DNA of 20,196 bases from Facklamia sp964471435 (GTDB lineage: Bacteria; Bacillota; Bacilli; Lactobacillales; Aerococcaceae), in NCBI GenBank assembly GCA_964471435.1, contig CAYYGA010000028.1, positions 1 to 20,196 on the forward strand, given 5' to 3'. Below, in pieces: positions 14,065 through 20,196 of this stretch (position 1 is its first letter; every line of letters begins with the position of its first letter). Under the pieces are notes generated by a model that did not search any database, was not told where the DNA came from, and saw nothing but the letters and a program-made list of their open reading frames with translations. The position numbers and the translations under genes were made by a program.

Positions 14065-15613
14065 CTTTTAATTCATCCCCTATCTGTGCATAGTCACTGC
14101 TTTCTCCACCCATCATATAGATTCCAAGATTTTCTTCATTGGCTTCAGAAGACTTCAAGGTGGTTACAATTTTTCCTTCATATATAACTACAATTCGATC
14201 GGATAAAGACAAGATTTCATTGATATCCGCTGAAATTAGTAAAACACCTACCCCTTGATCGGCGGCATTTTCAATAATGCGGCGAATGGATTCAATGGCT
14301 CCAATGTCTACCCCGCGGGTTGGTTGTGAAGCTACCAGCACTTTATTGGCTCTTGAAACTTCACGTGCCACTACGACCTTTTGAGCATTCCCACCTGACT
14401 GGGCACTGGTTAAGAGTTCAGGATCAGTCGGGCGAATGTCATATTCTTCTATTAACTTGACAGCGTCTTCTCGAATAGTTTTTCTGTTTAACATAGCGGC
14501 TGAAGAGTAACGCTCTTCTTCTATATAAGGGCTGACTAAGTTGGCTTCAATCGACATATTACGATTCAGTCCACGTGTATTACGGTCAGAGGGGATGTAA
14601 TTTAAACCTATTTGACGCATGGTTAGAGGTGGGATATTGGTGACTTCATCTTCTTCGAGAAAAATCCTTCCTCTTTCAACCGGCCGTATACCGGCTATGG
14701 CTTCTTCTAACTCTAATTGTCCATTACCGTCGATTCCGGCTACTCCTAGAATCTCGCCAGCATAAACTTCAAGGTTAACCCCTTTTAATTTCGATATTTG
14801 TTTTTCTCCTGGTACCCAAATATCTTCTACTTTCAAAGCTATCTTGTTCGAATGTTCTTTAACATTCGTTTTTTTACTATCTAAAAACACTTCGCGTCCA
14901 ATCATCAGTTTCGATAACATTACAGGTGTAACATTTTCATTTACTATTGTATCGACAAATTTTCCTTGACGCATTACCGTAATTCGATCTGAGATTTCTA
15001 ATACTTCATCCATTTTATGAGAAATAAAAATAATGGTTTTTCCATCTTCTTTTAAGTTTTTTAAGATTACAAATAAGGCCCTTACCTCTTGAGGGGTAAG
15101 AACAGCGGTTGGTTCATCGAGAATAATAACTTCAGCACCTTTTGACAATACTTTAATAATTTCCACCCGCTGTGCTTCTCCAAGTGAAATTTGATTAATT
15201 TTTCGGTTGATGTCTATATCTAAGTGGTATTTATCGATATATTCTTGAATATCTTTCTTAGCTTTCTTCGAATCGATGGAAAAACCCTTCTTCGGTTCAT
15301 TTCCGAGGATGACATTTTCCCAGACTGTTAAATCATCAATTAACATAAATTCCTGGTGAACCATTCCTATCCCCAGGTCGATAGCTTTTTTAGTTGTATA
15401 AGCTTCTAATTCTTTTCCCAGAAAGAATATTTCACCTTCTGTTACTTCATACATGCCGAACAACAATTTCATTAAAGTTGATTTACCGGCACCATTTTCT
15501 CCAATCAGGGAGTGGATTTCTCCTTCAATAAGATTAAATTGCCCTTCTGCAATCGCAGTAACTTCTCCAAATTCTTTGACAATATTTTTCATTTCAACGA
15601 TATATTCCGACAT
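14057..15613 (-). CDS. nupO: Nucleoside ABC transporter duplicated ATPase (NupO/YufO-like)
   Basis: This 518-residue protein has two fused ATPase domains. The N-terminal one is complete: Walker A GENGAGKST (38-46), Q-loop Gln87, signature SLGEAQ (143-148), Walker B VIILDEPTA (162-170) and His199 in FISHKMDEV. The C-terminal one has a degenerate Walker A (GIDGNGQLEL, 293-302), signature SGGNAQ (406-411) and VASQPTRGVD, as normal for sugar/nucleoside importers of the RbsA/NupO type. ATG 15611-15613 follows AAAGGGGTGA; the longer frame from 15667 would run through the intercistronic hairpin and adds unrelated residues. It powers import together with the two downstream permeases and the upstream BMP protein. 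Confidence 0.93.
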   Translation of the reverse strand: MSEYIVEMKNIVKEFGEVTAIAEGQFNLIEGEIHSLIGENGAGKSTLMKLLFGMYEVTEGEIFFLGKELEAYTTKKAIDLGIGMVHQEFMLIDDLTVWENVILGNEPKKGFSIDSKKAKKDIQEYIDKYHLDIDINRKINQISLGEAQRVEIIKVLSKGAEVIILDEPTAVLTPQEVRALFVILKNLKEDGKTIIFISHKMDEVLEISDRITVMRQGKFVDTIVNENVTPVMLSKLMIGREVFLDSKKTNVKEHSNKIALKVEDIWVPGEKQISKLKGVNLEVYAGEILGVAGIDGNGQLELEEAIAGIRPVERGRIFLEEDEVTNIPPLTMRQIGLNYIPSDRNTRGLNRNMSIEANLVSPYIEEERYSSAAMLNRKTIREDAVKLIEEYDIRPTDPELLTSAQSGGNAQKVVVAREVSRANKVLVASQPTRGVDIGAIESIRRIIENAADQGVGVLLISADINEILSLSDRIVVIYEGKIVTTLKSSEANEENLGIYMMGGESSDYAQIGDELKDD

Positions 15614-15636
15614 GGATTCACCCCTTTGCCCGTATA

Positions 15637-15672
15637 AATAATTGAAGGCGGTAAATTCCGCCTTCAATTATT
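15637..15672 (-). promoter_or_regulatory. Intercistronic hairpin between binding protein and ATPase genes
   Basis: AATAATTGAAGGCGG (15637-15651) and CCGCCTTCAATTATT (15658-15672) form a perfect 15-bp stem with loop TAAATT. Read on the minus strand it follows the binding-protein stop and precedes the ATPase ribosome site. Only ATTT, not a long U run, follows, so partial termination or 3'-end stabilisation is likely. Either would make binding protein more abundant than transporter, as usual for such operons. Confidence 0.75.
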
Positions 15673-15691
15673 TATTATTCAAACTTTGATT

Positions 15692-16828
15692 TTATTCTGA
15701 ATCTGCTTCAGTTTCTTCTGCTTCTTCAACGTCTTCTGCGTCTGCTTCAGTTTCTTCTGCTTCTTCCGCTGTGTCTGTCTCTTCAGCTTCATCGCTACGG
15801 CCGTATCCTGGTGCGTTGTCTACAACAATTTCACCGGAAGCAATCATAGCTGCTAATTCTTCAATTCGTTCAATAATATGCTCTGGGAATTGGTCGCCTA
15901 AATGTTCTTTCATCACTGTGAAGTCAGTTAAGCCAACACCTTCCGCTTCAACGTCAAGATAAGCTGTTTTATTGCCTTCAAATGTACCATTCACAACATC
16001 AGAAATTACTGTATAAACGGCTGTATCTACACGTTTAATCATTGAAGTTAATACAGAACCAGGTTGGTCATTGTCTTGGTTTAAGTCAACACCAATTGCA
16101 TACTTGCCTGCTTCAGCTGCCGCTTCTAAAATACCAGGGCCTGTACCGGAAGCTACGTTCATTACAATATCTGCACCTTGTTCAAATTGAGCTAATGTTA
16201 ATTCTTTACCTCTTAATGGATCATTCCATGTACCGGCAAATGATTGTAAAACAGTAATATCAGGGTTAATATATTTTGCACCTTGTTCGTAACCAATGAA
16301 GAAGTCATTCAATACAGGAATATCCATTCCCCCAACCCAACCGATAATTGTTTCTTCGTTAACACCTTCGATATCAGTTTCTTCAGTAAATAATGCAGCT
16401 GCTGCTCCTGCTAAGAAAGATCCTTCATTTTGAGCAAATGAAATCGATTGGATGTTGTCACCTTCTACGACAGTATCAATGATCGCAAATTTAACATCTG
16501 GATACATTGGTGCAATATCTTTTAAGTATTCTTCAAAGTTTGATGAAGAACAAATAACTAAATCATACCCTTGATCAGCAGCTGATAAAAGGTTGGATTC
16601 CCAAACATCAGGAGTTGTTCCTTCCATGTTACGAACTTCAATACCAAAATCTTCAATCGCTTGTGTTGCTCCAATATTAGCGGAGTCATTATAAGACTGG
16701 TCTCCTAAGTTACCTGAATAAACAACAGCTACTCTAATTGGATCAGAATCTTGCGCCGAAACACTGGTTGCAGCTAATGCAGGTAAAAATAGTGCTAAAG
16801 ATAGTAAGGCAAGTAATAATTTTTTCAT
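15692..16828 (-). CDS. nupN: BMP-family nucleoside-binding protein with acidic repeat tail
   Basis: This 378-residue secreted binding protein begins with MKKLLLALLSLALFLPALAA and a likely signal peptidase I site after VSA (residue 25). The BMP/Med fold follows: IRVAVVYSGNLGDQSYND, the region around ICSSSN, WVGGMDIPVLNDF, and VASGTGPG. Unlike most Gram-positive binding proteins it has no lipobox cysteine near the cleavage site, and no Cys until the mature domain. The last 35 or so residues are almost entirely Glu, Ala, Asp and Thr, with a 13-residue tandem repeat. AAGGAG precedes the ATG. It should capture nucleosides outside the cell for the NupOPQ-like importer. How it is retained at the membrane is unclear. 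Confidence 0.9.
   Translation of the reverse strand: MKKLLLALLSLALFLPALAATSVSAQDSDPIRVAVVYSGNLGDQSYNDSANIGATQAIEDFGIEVRNMEGTTPDVWESNLLSAADQGYDLVICSSSNFEEYLKDIAPMYPDVKFAIIDTVVEGDNIQSISFAQNEGSFLAGAAAALFTEETDIEGVNEETIIGWVGGMDIPVLNDFFIGYEQGAKYINPDITVLQSFAGTWNDPLRGKELTLAQFEQGADIVMNVASGTGPGILEAAAEAGKYAIGVDLNQDNDQPGSVLTSMIKRVDTAVYTVISDVVNGTFEGNKTAYLDVEAEGVGLTDFTVMKEHLGDQFPEHIIERIEELAAMIASGEIVVDNAPGYGRSDEAEETDTAEEAEETEADAEDVEEAEETEADSE
15702..15766. repeat. 26-bp in-frame direct repeat encoding acidic tail
   Basis: The same 26 bases occur at 15702-15727 and 15741-15766, starting TCTGCTTCAGTTTCTTCTGC. The offset is 39 bases, or 13 codons, so repeat-number change would lengthen or shorten the Glu-rich tail without a frameshift. 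Confidence 0.85.
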
Positions 16829-16923
16829 ACTTTTTCTCCTTTTTATTTAACAAAATGAACTAGCAGTAATAAACGACAGAAAAATTCAGGTACACACCAC
16901 CCCTTTAATAGTTTAAATCATCT

Positions 16924-17709
16924 TTATAATTTACGAACCGTTTTTCGTTCGATGAGTTGAGGTTCAATTAATAATTTCATTTGAGAAATCTTTTTATTTT
17001 CAATGACATCAATCAGCATCTTAACCGCAGATTCTGCTATTTTTTCGATACCTTGATCGATGGTCGTTAAGACACGGTCTAATCCGATTGACTGGCCGAC
17101 ATTGTCATAGCCGATAATCGATATGTCCTCCGGAACCGAAAGGCCTTGGTCTTTACAAGCTTCCATAGCACCGAATGCCATCATGTCGTTAAAACAAAAA
17201 ACTGCGGTGATTTCTGGATAGTCCCGTATGATTTCTATCATAAATTCATAGCCGCTGTTAAAACCATAATTTCCTTGATACATTTTTATTAATGGGACTG
17301 CTGACTGATCAAGTATCTCTTTAAAGCCTAAATATCTCATTTCTGAGTTAGGTGAATGTTTCGACCCGGTGATGCAGGCAATTTTTCGGTGACCCATGGA
17401 CAGTAGATAATCTGCTGCCAGCTTACCCCCATAAAGATTATCGTTGGTAACCAGAGGTAAATTATCTGTTTCGATAAATTCATCCATCATGACAAAAGGC
17501 ATAAAATTGTTAGTTAATTTAACCCTATCCGTCGAGTCAAAAATATTCGAAACAATAAACCCGCCGTCAAATGTTGCATTAGAAAATAAATTCCAAAAGG
17601 CNNNNNNNNNNNNNNNNNNNNNNNNNNNNNNNNNNNNNNNNNNNNNNNNNNNNNNNNNNNNNNNNNNNNNNNNNNNNNNNNNNNNNNNNNNNNNNNNNNN
17701 NCCCTTCAA
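16924..17709 (-). CDS. LacI-family transcriptional regulator (interrupted by assembly gap)
   Basis: The 225 C-terminal residues are readable and form the periplasmic-binding-protein-like sensor domain of LacI regulators: DGGFIVSNIF, VTNDNLYGGKLAADYLLSMG, HRKIACITG, TAVFCFNDMMAFGAM, VPEDISIIGYDNVG and LTTIDQ. The helix-turn-helix lies in the N run. About 330 residues are normal, so some 105 residues are missing, more than the 100 N could encode. TTG 17709 with GGAG a few bases upstream is a plausible start, but cannot be joined in frame. The gene is the first of the minus-strand nucleoside block, 95 bases before the binding-protein gene, with no terminator between. It probably senses a nucleoside or sugar and controls the operon and itself through the palindrome 17764-17777. 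Confidence 0.88.
   Translation of the reverse strand: MKXXXXXXXXXXXXXXXXXXXXXXXXXXXXXXXXXXAFWNLFSNATFDGGFIVSNIFDSTDRVKLTNNFMPFVMMDEFIETDNLPLVTNDNLYGGKLAADYLLSMGHRKIACITGSKHSPNSEMRYLGFKEILDQSAVPLIKMYQGNYGFNSGYEFMIEIIRDYPEITAVFCFNDMMAFGAMEACKDQGLSVPEDISIIGYDNVGQSIGLDRVLTTIDQGIEKIAESAVKMLIDVIENKKISQMKLLIEPQLIERKTVRKL
17602..17701. other. Assembly gap (100 N)
   Basis: Exactly 100 undetermined bases inside the LacI-family gene. The family length implies that more than 300 bases are missing, so the size is a placeholder. Confidence 0.95.
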
Positions 17710-17755
17710 CCCCCTTCTCCATCAACCTTTCCGGTGGTAGCGCTCACACATTTAT

Positions 17756-17784
17756 ATTATCTTCTAAAACGTTTTAGTTGTCAA
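17756..17784 (-). promoter_or_regulatory. Promoter of LacI gene / nucleoside operon
   Basis: On the minus strand a perfect TTGACA (17779-17784), a 17-base spacer and GATAAT (17756-17761) form a near-consensus promoter. The spacer is almost wholly occupied by the operator palindrome. Confidence 0.88.
17764..17777. promoter_or_regulatory. LacI-family operator
   Basis: CTAAAACGTTTTAG is a perfect 14-bp palindrome with the central CG typical of LacI-family operators. It lies between -35 and -10, so binding excludes RNA polymerase. No second copy is obvious upstream of the binding-protein gene, which suggests that the whole block is read from this promoter. Confidence 0.85.
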
Positions 17785-18008
17785 TCTCTAGTCTAGAAAA
17801 ATCAATAAAATTTAATTAATTTAAAATGTTAGAAGCTTTTATTTATTTACTTGGTGTTTAGGCTTATTTCTTTAGTTCATTATTTAATCTCTTATTATCA
17901 ACCTCTTCCTTATATTCATTAGACCAGAAAATTATTATTTTAAAATATCAGCATCTTTATAGGACTTTTCCATGACTTTATATTGATAGCAATTTCTTAA
18001 CTTCATTC
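17785..18008. other. AT-rich intergenic stretch, nothing recognised
   Basis: Very AT-rich sequence upstream of the LacI promoter. I found no frame with a ribosome site, no homology and no strong hairpin. Confidence 0.6.
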
Positions 18009-18290
18009 TCGGAGGTGCTCGCCTCCTAGCCATTGGTTTTCTCGTCAATACTTCGGAATTTTTTATTGATAGCGGTCACTGGTTAGCTCGAGAGTCGGGA
18101 TATGGCAGTTTAGGGATTTCTCCAAAGCTGGAGAAATTGGATGAGCTTATTATGCGCTCACTCTTGAGCTCGAGTTATTGAACAAGCTCGGTTGGCGGTA
18201 ACTCAAGCACTAGAGAAACCGGATGGACTTAGTATGTGCTCACTCACAACAGTGAGTGAGCGGGACACCAGAAAACCGCTCCAGTGTCCG
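18009..18290. repeat. Structured, repeat-bearing intergenic element of unknown nature
   Basis: This block is visibly richer in G and C than its surroundings and has a series of hairpins. They are GGAGG/CCTCC (18011-18026), ATTTCTCCA/TGGAGAAAT (18116-18137, loop AAGC), GCTCACTCAC/GTGAGTGAGC (18238-18261, loop AACA) and GGACAC/GTGTCC (18263-18289). Two 33-base direct repeats, 18131-18163 and 18213-18245, agree at 27 positions; shared parts are GAGAAA, GGATG, CTTA, TATG and GCTCACTC. No long open frame or Shine-Dalgarno site fits. It could be a dispersed repeat family, a non-coding RNA, or a relic of a mobile element. Confidence 0.45.
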
Positions 18291-18311
18291 GCGTATTTCT
18301 ATGAAGTACAA

Positions 18312-18347
18312 CAAAAAAAGCACCATAAACTTTAGTTAAGGTGCTTC
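18312..18347 (-). terminator. Rho-independent terminator of helicase gene
   Basis: AAGCACC (18318-18324) pairs with GGTGCTT (18340-18346), with a further AACT/AGTT inside. On the minus strand the hairpin is followed by seven T (A run 18313-18319). It lies just downstream of the helicase stop. Confidence 0.88.
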
Positions 18348-18365
18348 TCTTACTATCTATCTATT

Positions 18366-19820
18366 TTATTTGCGCGCTTTTCGCACTTTCAAAGTTTTTC
18401 CTTTAATTGTACGGTCCTGCATTTGAGAAAGGACATAAGGGCCTTTTCCATTCATAATTTCAATGTAAGTCACGTTTTCTTGAATGGTTATAATCCCAAT
18501 ATCTTCAGCAGAAACATTTTTAATACTGGTTAAAGCACCTACAAAATCCACCGCCCGTAATTTTTTCTTTTTACCGCCATTAAAGTAGAGTTTTGTAATG
18601 TCTTTATTCAACTCTTTGCTGCGCTTGATTTTTGGTGCAATACGGCTAGTTATTTTCTTTTCAAAAGCAGGTTTGGCACGCATAACTGAGCGTTGGTTGG
18701 GAGCAAAAACTTCGCTCACTTCCTGATCCTCTTCAAAAGCATAGTCTCGGATTTCCTGCCAGCGATTTCCATCGTGTTCACTTACCATCGATAAGGCGAC
18801 TCCTGTTTTACCCGCTCGGCCTGTACGCCCGGTTCGGTGTGTATAGCTTTCTTTTTCAAAAGGAATATCATAATTGACAACATGGGTTACATTTTCAATA
18901 TCAATGCCACGAGCTGCGACATCAGTCGCTACTAAGTAACGCAGCTTCCCAGAACGAAATTCATCCATAACAGATAGGCGGTCGCTTTGATCCATACCGC
19001 CATGTATTTTATCGACTGGTAAATCGGCTTTACCTAAAAAGTCCACTACCGCATCGACTTGGTCTTTAGTATTACAAAAAATGATGCAGGCATCTGGATT
19101 TTCAATCGTTAAAAGATCTAACAACAGCTTCTCCTTGGACGATTCCTGCACCTTGATGTAGGAATGAAAAATATTAGGTGTCGTCGATTCGGAGGCTTCT
19201 ATTTTGACTGCAGCGCGGTCCGCGCGCATATAAAAACTTGCTAAACGTGCTACTTCTTCAGGCATGGTAGCTGAAAACAACATAGTGTGGCGTTCTTTAG
19301 GTAAATAACCGATAATTTCTTCTACTTGATCGATAAAGCCCATATTAAGCATTTCATCTGCTTCATCTAAAACTAAAGCATTGACTTTGTCCACCACTAA
19401 AGTACCTTCTTTTAAATGATCCAATATCCGTCCAGGTGTTCCTACTACCATATGGCTTTTTTGTTTTAATTCAGACTGTTGCGTTTTAAAGGAAGATTTA
19501 CCGAAAACAGCTGTCGCCTTAATTCGCTTCAAACGACCGATGTTCATGATATCCTCTTTTACCTGCAAGGCTAATTCCCGAGTCGGAACTAAAATTAAAG
19601 CCTGCGGTTTATTTTCTTCCCAGTCGGCCTGTTCACATAAGGGTATTCCAAAAGCTAAAGTTTTGCCGCTGCCGGTTTGCGATTCCACCAGAATATCCTG
19701 TCTTTCTAAGGCTAAGGGAATAACTTTTTCCTGTACCAGGGTCGGTTTACAGTACCGTAAACTTGTTAAGGCGTTTAAGAGTTCAGGACTGAGCCCGAAT
19801 GTGTCAAATGATTTCTTAAT
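18366..19820 (-). CDS. dbpA: DEAD-box RNA helicase of the YxiN/DbpA type, apparent ATT start
   Basis: This ATP-dependent RNA helicase would remodel 23S rRNA during 50S assembly. Motifs run in order: Q-motif region FDTFGLSPELL and KPTLVQEKVIP, Walker A SQTGSGKT, PTRELALQ, GTPGR, LDEADEML, SAT, ARGIDI and HRTGRTGR. A C-terminal DbpA RNA-binding domain follows: KLYFNGGKKKKLRAVDFVG, then DIGIITIQ and MNGKGPYVL. The first canonical in-frame start is GTG 19688, which would cut off the Q motif. Upstream the frame stays open to TGA 19851-19853 with no ATG, GTG or TTG. ATT 19818-19820, seven bases after AGGA (19828-19831), gives 484 residues and an N-terminus (KKSFDTFGLSPELLNAL) aligning with the start of B. 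subtilis YxiN. An ATT start, a mutated ATG or a sequence error would each explain this. Confidence 0.85.
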   Translation of the reverse strand: MKKSFDTFGLSPELLNALTSLRYCKPTLVQEKVIPLALERQDILVESQTGSGKTLAFGIPLCEQADWEENKPQALILVPTRELALQVKEDIMNIGRLKRIKATAVFGKSSFKTQQSELKQKSHMVVGTPGRILDHLKEGTLVVDKVNALVLDEADEMLNMGFIDQVEEIIGYLPKERHTMLFSATMPEEVARLASFYMRADRAAVKIEASESTTPNIFHSYIKVQESSKEKLLLDLLTIENPDACIIFCNTKDQVDAVVDFLGKADLPVDKIHGGMDQSDRLSVMDEFRSGKLRYLVATDVAARGIDIENVTHVVNYDIPFEKESYTHRTGRTGRAGKTGVALSMVSEHDGNRWQEIRDYAFEEDQEVSEVFAPNQRSVMRAKPAFEKKITSRIAPKIKRSKELNKDITKLYFNGGKKKKLRAVDFVGALTSIKNVSAEDIGIITIQENVTYIEIMNGKGPYVLSQMQDRTIKGKTLKVRKARK

Positions 19821-19850
19821 AATAATTTCCTGCTTTCTTTTCTTAACGAA

Positions 19851-19886
19851 TCAGAATGTGTATTGTCCTTGATTCAACTGTTTCAT
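19851..19886 (-). other. Upstream mini-ORF in frame with helicase
   Basis: ATG 19884-19886, directly after AAGG, opens MKQLNQGQYTF and ends at TGA 19851-19853. This is the same frame as the helicase, ten codons before the proposed ATT start. It could be a leader peptide, or the remains of an older start cut off by a nonsense change. The Shine-Dalgarno is too close to the ATG to be convincing. Confidence 0.25.
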
Positions 19887-19959
19887 CCTTACTATATTAA
19901 CGACTTGCAGTTAAACAGTCTAGTAAAAGTTGACTGAAACACTATTTTACCACCCGCTG

Positions 19960-20196
19960 TTAGATGAATTCAGCACCTTCATAGTCTTTCCGGTTTGTCA
20001 GTTCTTTAAAAGTTTTAAATTCATGGAGTGACAAAGAGATGGTTTGACTCCCATAGGCAGCTTTTAAATTTTTATAATTACGATACAGGACTTCTAATCC
20101 TTGATTATAATAAGTATTTTGATTTGTCAGCCCGTATTTTCCAGGCGGCTGTAATTCGTAGATGGTCTGTATTGGTTTGTTATACTTCAAGCTCAG
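19960..20196 (-). CDS. Unrecognised protein, C-terminal part (partial)
   Basis: The frame is open from the window edge to TAA 19960-19962, giving 78 readable codons. TTG 20188-20190 is a possible start, but the frame continues beyond it to the edge, so the gene probably begins outside. The residues include KPIQTIYELQPPGKYGLTNQ and LEVLYRNYKNLKAAYG: soluble, Tyr/Asn-rich, with no signal or membrane segment. I do not recognise a family. It lies upstream of, and on the same strand as, the helicase, separated by about 140 bases. Confidence 0.5.
   Translation of the reverse strand: MSLKYNKPIQTIYELQPPGKYGLTNQNTYYNQGLEVLYRNYKNLKAAYGSQTISLSLHEFKTFKELTNRKDYEGAEFI

Noticed and set aside
15614..15667. 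Longer ATPase start at 15667
   Set aside because: The extra codons translate the intercistronic hairpin and ribosome site; ATG 15613 gives the family-typical N-terminus.
18131..18245. Translation of the repeats as protein (LEK-x-D-x-L-like similarity in one frame)
   Set aside because: The frames are short, interrupted by stops between copies and lack ribosome sites; hairpins explain the sequence better.
18009..18290. CRISPR-like array
   Set aside because: There are only two diverged copies, with no regular spacers and no cas genes.
19686..19688. GTG 19688 as helicase start
   Set aside because: It would remove the Q motif and about 44 homologous residues that are intact and in frame upstream, and no Shine-Dalgarno site precedes it.

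Overview
The window is a low-GC Bacillota chromosome segment. It reads most like Lactobacillales: AT-rich spacers, strong GGAGG-type Shine-Dalgarno sites, a B. subtilis YxiN-like DEAD-box helicase, a NupNOPQ-type nucleoside transporter and a staphylococcal/enterococcal-type CstR persulfide regulon. I cannot place it to genus. Two exactly 100-base N runs (1285-1384 and 17602-17701) look like scaffolding placeholders. Each removes the N-terminal region of a multi-copy family protein (an ABC-F ATPase and a LacI regulator), so reading frames across them mean nothing.

Layout. 3-149: C-terminus of a cobalamin-independent methionine synthase-like protein, then a bidirectional terminator. 232-990 (-): membrane-anchored alpha/beta hydrolase. 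1128-2759 (+): ABC-F ribosome-protection-type ATPase with its own promoter, a structured leader that can hide the ribosome site and start codon, and a terminator. 2856-5214 is a decaying zone: a collapsed HrtBA-like exporter (permease N-terminus fused to ATPase remnant, several lesions), an intact TetR regulator, a palindromic operator between them, and an internally deleted CapK/PaaK-like adenylate-forming enzyme. 5511-8111 (+): compact persulfide-stress operon (rhodanese, CoA-disulfide/persulfide reductase with C-terminal rhodanese domain, second rhodanese, CstR) behind a strong promoter with a CsoR/CstR-type palindrome. CstR is the last gene of the operon it probably controls.

8191-17784 (-): nucleoside uptake and catabolism. 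In transcription order: LacI-family regulator (its own operator sits in its promoter spacer), BMP-family binding protein, ATPase, two permeases, nucleoside hydrolase, M20 metallohydrolase, GATase1-like protein and ribokinase-family kinase. From the ATPase through the GATase1-like gene the genes abut or overlap. The transporter, hydrolase and kinase form a clear import / glycosidic cleavage / ribose phosphorylation route. The M20 enzyme and GATase1-like protein are unexplained by that route, which makes this the best candidate here for an incompletely described pathway, perhaps for a modified nucleoside. The binding protein is odd too: no lipobox, but an acidic repeat tail.

17785-18365 has no gene; its second half is a GC-richer block of hairpins and a diverged 33-base direct repeat. 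18366-19820 (-): YxiN/DbpA-type RNA helicase whose full-length frame has no ATG, GTG or TTG; homology and a Shine-Dalgarno site point to an ATT start. The window ends in an unrecognised partial minus-strand gene.
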